Source of the DNA: Bos javanicus
Taxonomy: Eukaryota; Chordata; Mammalia; Artiodactyla; Bovidae
Assembly (NCBI RefSeq): GCF_032452875.1
Contig: NC_083869.1
Coordinates: 126,300,001 to 126,364,000 of the forward strand
DNA length: 64,000 nt
Direction of reading: 5' to 3'
Part shown: piece after piece, positions 62,065 to 64,000 of the stretch
How the letters are laid out: the number at the start of each line of letters is the position of its first letter
How positions within the stretch are numbered: position 1 is the stretch's first letter
The notes under the pieces: generated by a model
The model's input: the letters and a program-made list of their open reading frames with translations, nothing else
What the model was told of the DNA's origin: nothing
Databases searched by the model: none
Made by a program: the position numbers and the translations under genes

Positions 62065-62245
62065 CTGTCTCACACTTCATTCTCGCATCATTTTCTGGGG
62101 TAGGGATCATGCCCATTTTAGCAAAGAAGCAAGAAGCTCAGAAGTTAAATGACTTGCCCAAGGACAGAAAACTGTTAAACAGGAGAACTGGGTTTAAACC
62201 CATATTTCTGACTCCAAAGCCTGCACTCTTCCCACCATAAGGTGG
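62065..62245 (-). repeat. MIR SINE
   Basis: Antisense MIR text includes 'ttaaatgacttgcccaagga', 'gggtttaaacccatatttct' and 'gactccaaagcctgcactct'. Confidence 0.85.
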
Positions 62246-64000
62246 GAGCTTGCCAACATCAATGGCTGGGCTCCATGCTCCACACAACACGAGGCAACAG
62301 CTTGTCTCCAGACATGCTGGGTGGTTAGCTACATGACTCTAAGAGGCTAACCTCACTCGGCATCACTTAGTTCTTTGCAGAAGAAAAGAGCAAAACCAGA
62401 CAATTCAGCTCCCCAAGTCTACCATGCTGTGTGTCCCTCTCTTTCCTAGCCACTCTTCCTTACTAAACTTTCTTTCATGGTTATTTCAAGTCAGCCCTTT
62501 CACCTGTAACTTTCTTGATTTAAGCCTACTTTTTCTAAACTAAAGGGTATAGTACTTTTCCTCACCTCTGGGTCCTCAGAAGGGTACTTAATGGATGGAG
62601 CGGGGAAGAGAATGACTCAGAATCCGGGGAGATAAGCAGAAGTCCCATGAAAGTAGCTATGTGATCTCAGCCTGTGCTCCTGTGCCCTAACCCTACTATC
62701 AGGCACAAAGGTGGGGCTCAGAGAGAGAAGTCAACACATTCCTGGCCTCCAGGTGGCCTCATCTCAGATAACTTCAAAGCCCCACACTTTTTTCCTCACC
62801 CGGCCCTGTGACCACCCTTCCAAACTGCAGGACAATTGGGTCTTGCTGAGCAGCCCCAAACTACAACATGGGAAAGCTCCTTTCCAGGGGCATGAGCCAA
62901 GCAAGGTCCAACCCCCTGCCCACAGCCGTGCCCAACAATGGGGCAACAGAACGCGCCTTAACAGCACCGGGCAGCCCATTTCCCAGCCATCAGTGAGAAT
63001 CGGGTGGGAAGACCAGTTGTGTGAAGTTGCACCACCAGTGCAGCGACTACAGACTAGAGTTGTTTTCTGCCTTGGGAACTTCAAAGACAAGAACAGCTTC
63101 GTGGGGGCAAAGCCTCCACAACCACAGTATAACTTCCCTGATCCCCCCTCCCTCCACAGACAAAGCCGAGTCCCTTCAAGATCCCCCAGAGCCAAAGTTC
63201 AGGACTGGTGGCACTATGCTCAATCTGCCCCTCTCCTCACTAGCCCGTGGGGTGAGAGCCTCCAATGTTACTACTAATGCCAGGCCCACAAAAGATAAAA
63301 TGCTTGATAAATATTACTCAAAAGCATCCTCTTTAGATCCAATCTCTATTAGTCTCTCTCTCTTCTTTAACAGTCCTTCCCTCACCCCAACACTGTACCT
63401 TCACTCTAGACCTCCACAGTTGAAGGAGGGACTCGGGTGTTGTCATCAAGGGAACTGACTTTCCCGACTAAAACTGAGAAGTGTGATGCTGAAAGGACCT
63501 CGGCCGCCTGGTAAGAACTCTTGACAGAATTGTACTAAAGGGAGGAATGTCTGGAGAGGAGGCTGTTGGGAGGCAGGTCTCTGTGTCCCTGGAGAAATTT
63601 CCATCTAATTACAAAAATACAAGAACCCACTGTCCTAATCCACCTCAGCAGAATCTCTTGAGGTAGGTCTGACCCTTTGAGTGAAGGTTGAGGGCGCCGC
63701 TGAGGTGAAAAGAGGGGAGAAGAAAGAGTGCTGGGCTGCTGGCATTCCTACAGTGGGCACCCCTTCAGACAGCAGCTCAGCCATTGCAGCTGCCATTGAT
63801 TTTCCAGGGGTTTATACTCTGCTCCCACAGATCTGCTCAGCTGGAGGCTGAATCACATTGAGCGCTTCTGCTCATCTCCCTGCACTGGCCCCTCCCCAAA
63901 CCAGTCAAACAAACACCAAACACAATGTTAGCTGGCAACAGAGAGATGGTGCTCCCCACACACATCCCCACCCCCAGAAAAATCATAAACACCAGTTCAA

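Noticed and set aside
62711..63277. 188-codon plus-strand frame in ARID1A intron 4
   Set aside because: No recognisable domain or splice context was found. Overlapping frames on both strands point to a chance open frame.

Overview
The window is ordinary nuclear DNA of a ruminant, most likely a bovid. Genes are split by GT-AG introns, two promoters are CpG islands, and the repeats are BovB (RTE) LINEs, Bov-tA and BOV-A2 SINEs, tRNA-Glu CHR-type SINEs, L1, L2 and MIR. BovB, Bov-tA and BOV-A2 are diagnostic of ruminants. I cannot name the species from sequence alone. Three genes, all on the minus strand, match the gene order ARID1A - PIGV - ZDHHC18 known from human 1p36.11. All family identifications rest on recalled protein sequences, not on a database search.

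Layout from left to right. 1-2561 is intron 1 of ZDHHC18 and contains a degenerate purine-rich minisatellite. 2562-2878 is the coding part of ZDHHC18 exon 1 inside a CpG island; the rest of that gene lies left of the window. 3.3-21 kb is intergenic and dense in retrotransposons, including a nest at 10.7-15.4 kb where an L1 carries a CHR SINE, three Bov-tA copies and a BovB that itself holds an inverted BovB tail. 21.0-30.9 kb is PIGV: coding exons at 27880-27803, 24768-23647 and 22116-21835 give exactly 493 codons plus stop, and the promoter CpG island is at about 30.25-30.95 kb. 31-37 kb is intergenic. 37.0-64 kb is ARID1A from its poly(A) signal to intron 4. Exons 5-20 are all present, with intact splice sites and reading frame, and encode 1643 residues plus stop. 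Exons 1-4 lie right of the window, and 54448-64000 is intron 4.

The genes work separately. ARID1A is the ARID-domain subunit of the BAF (SWI/SNF) chromatin remodeller. PIGV adds the second mannose of GPI anchors in the ER. ZDHHC18 is a Golgi palmitoyltransferase. No operon-like or defence-like system is present.

The observations I consider most worth a check are: an 86-nt ungapped relic copy of PIGV coding sequence inside the neighbouring PIGV intron; a tight cluster of miR-144 and miR-101 type sites in the ARID1A 3'UTR; conservation of the 217-codon alternative acceptor in ARID1A exon 18; an open 131-codon upstream extension of ZDHHC18; a BOV-A2 insertion in the probable PIGV 3'UTR; and a perfect 17-bp inverted repeat between PIGV and ARID1A.
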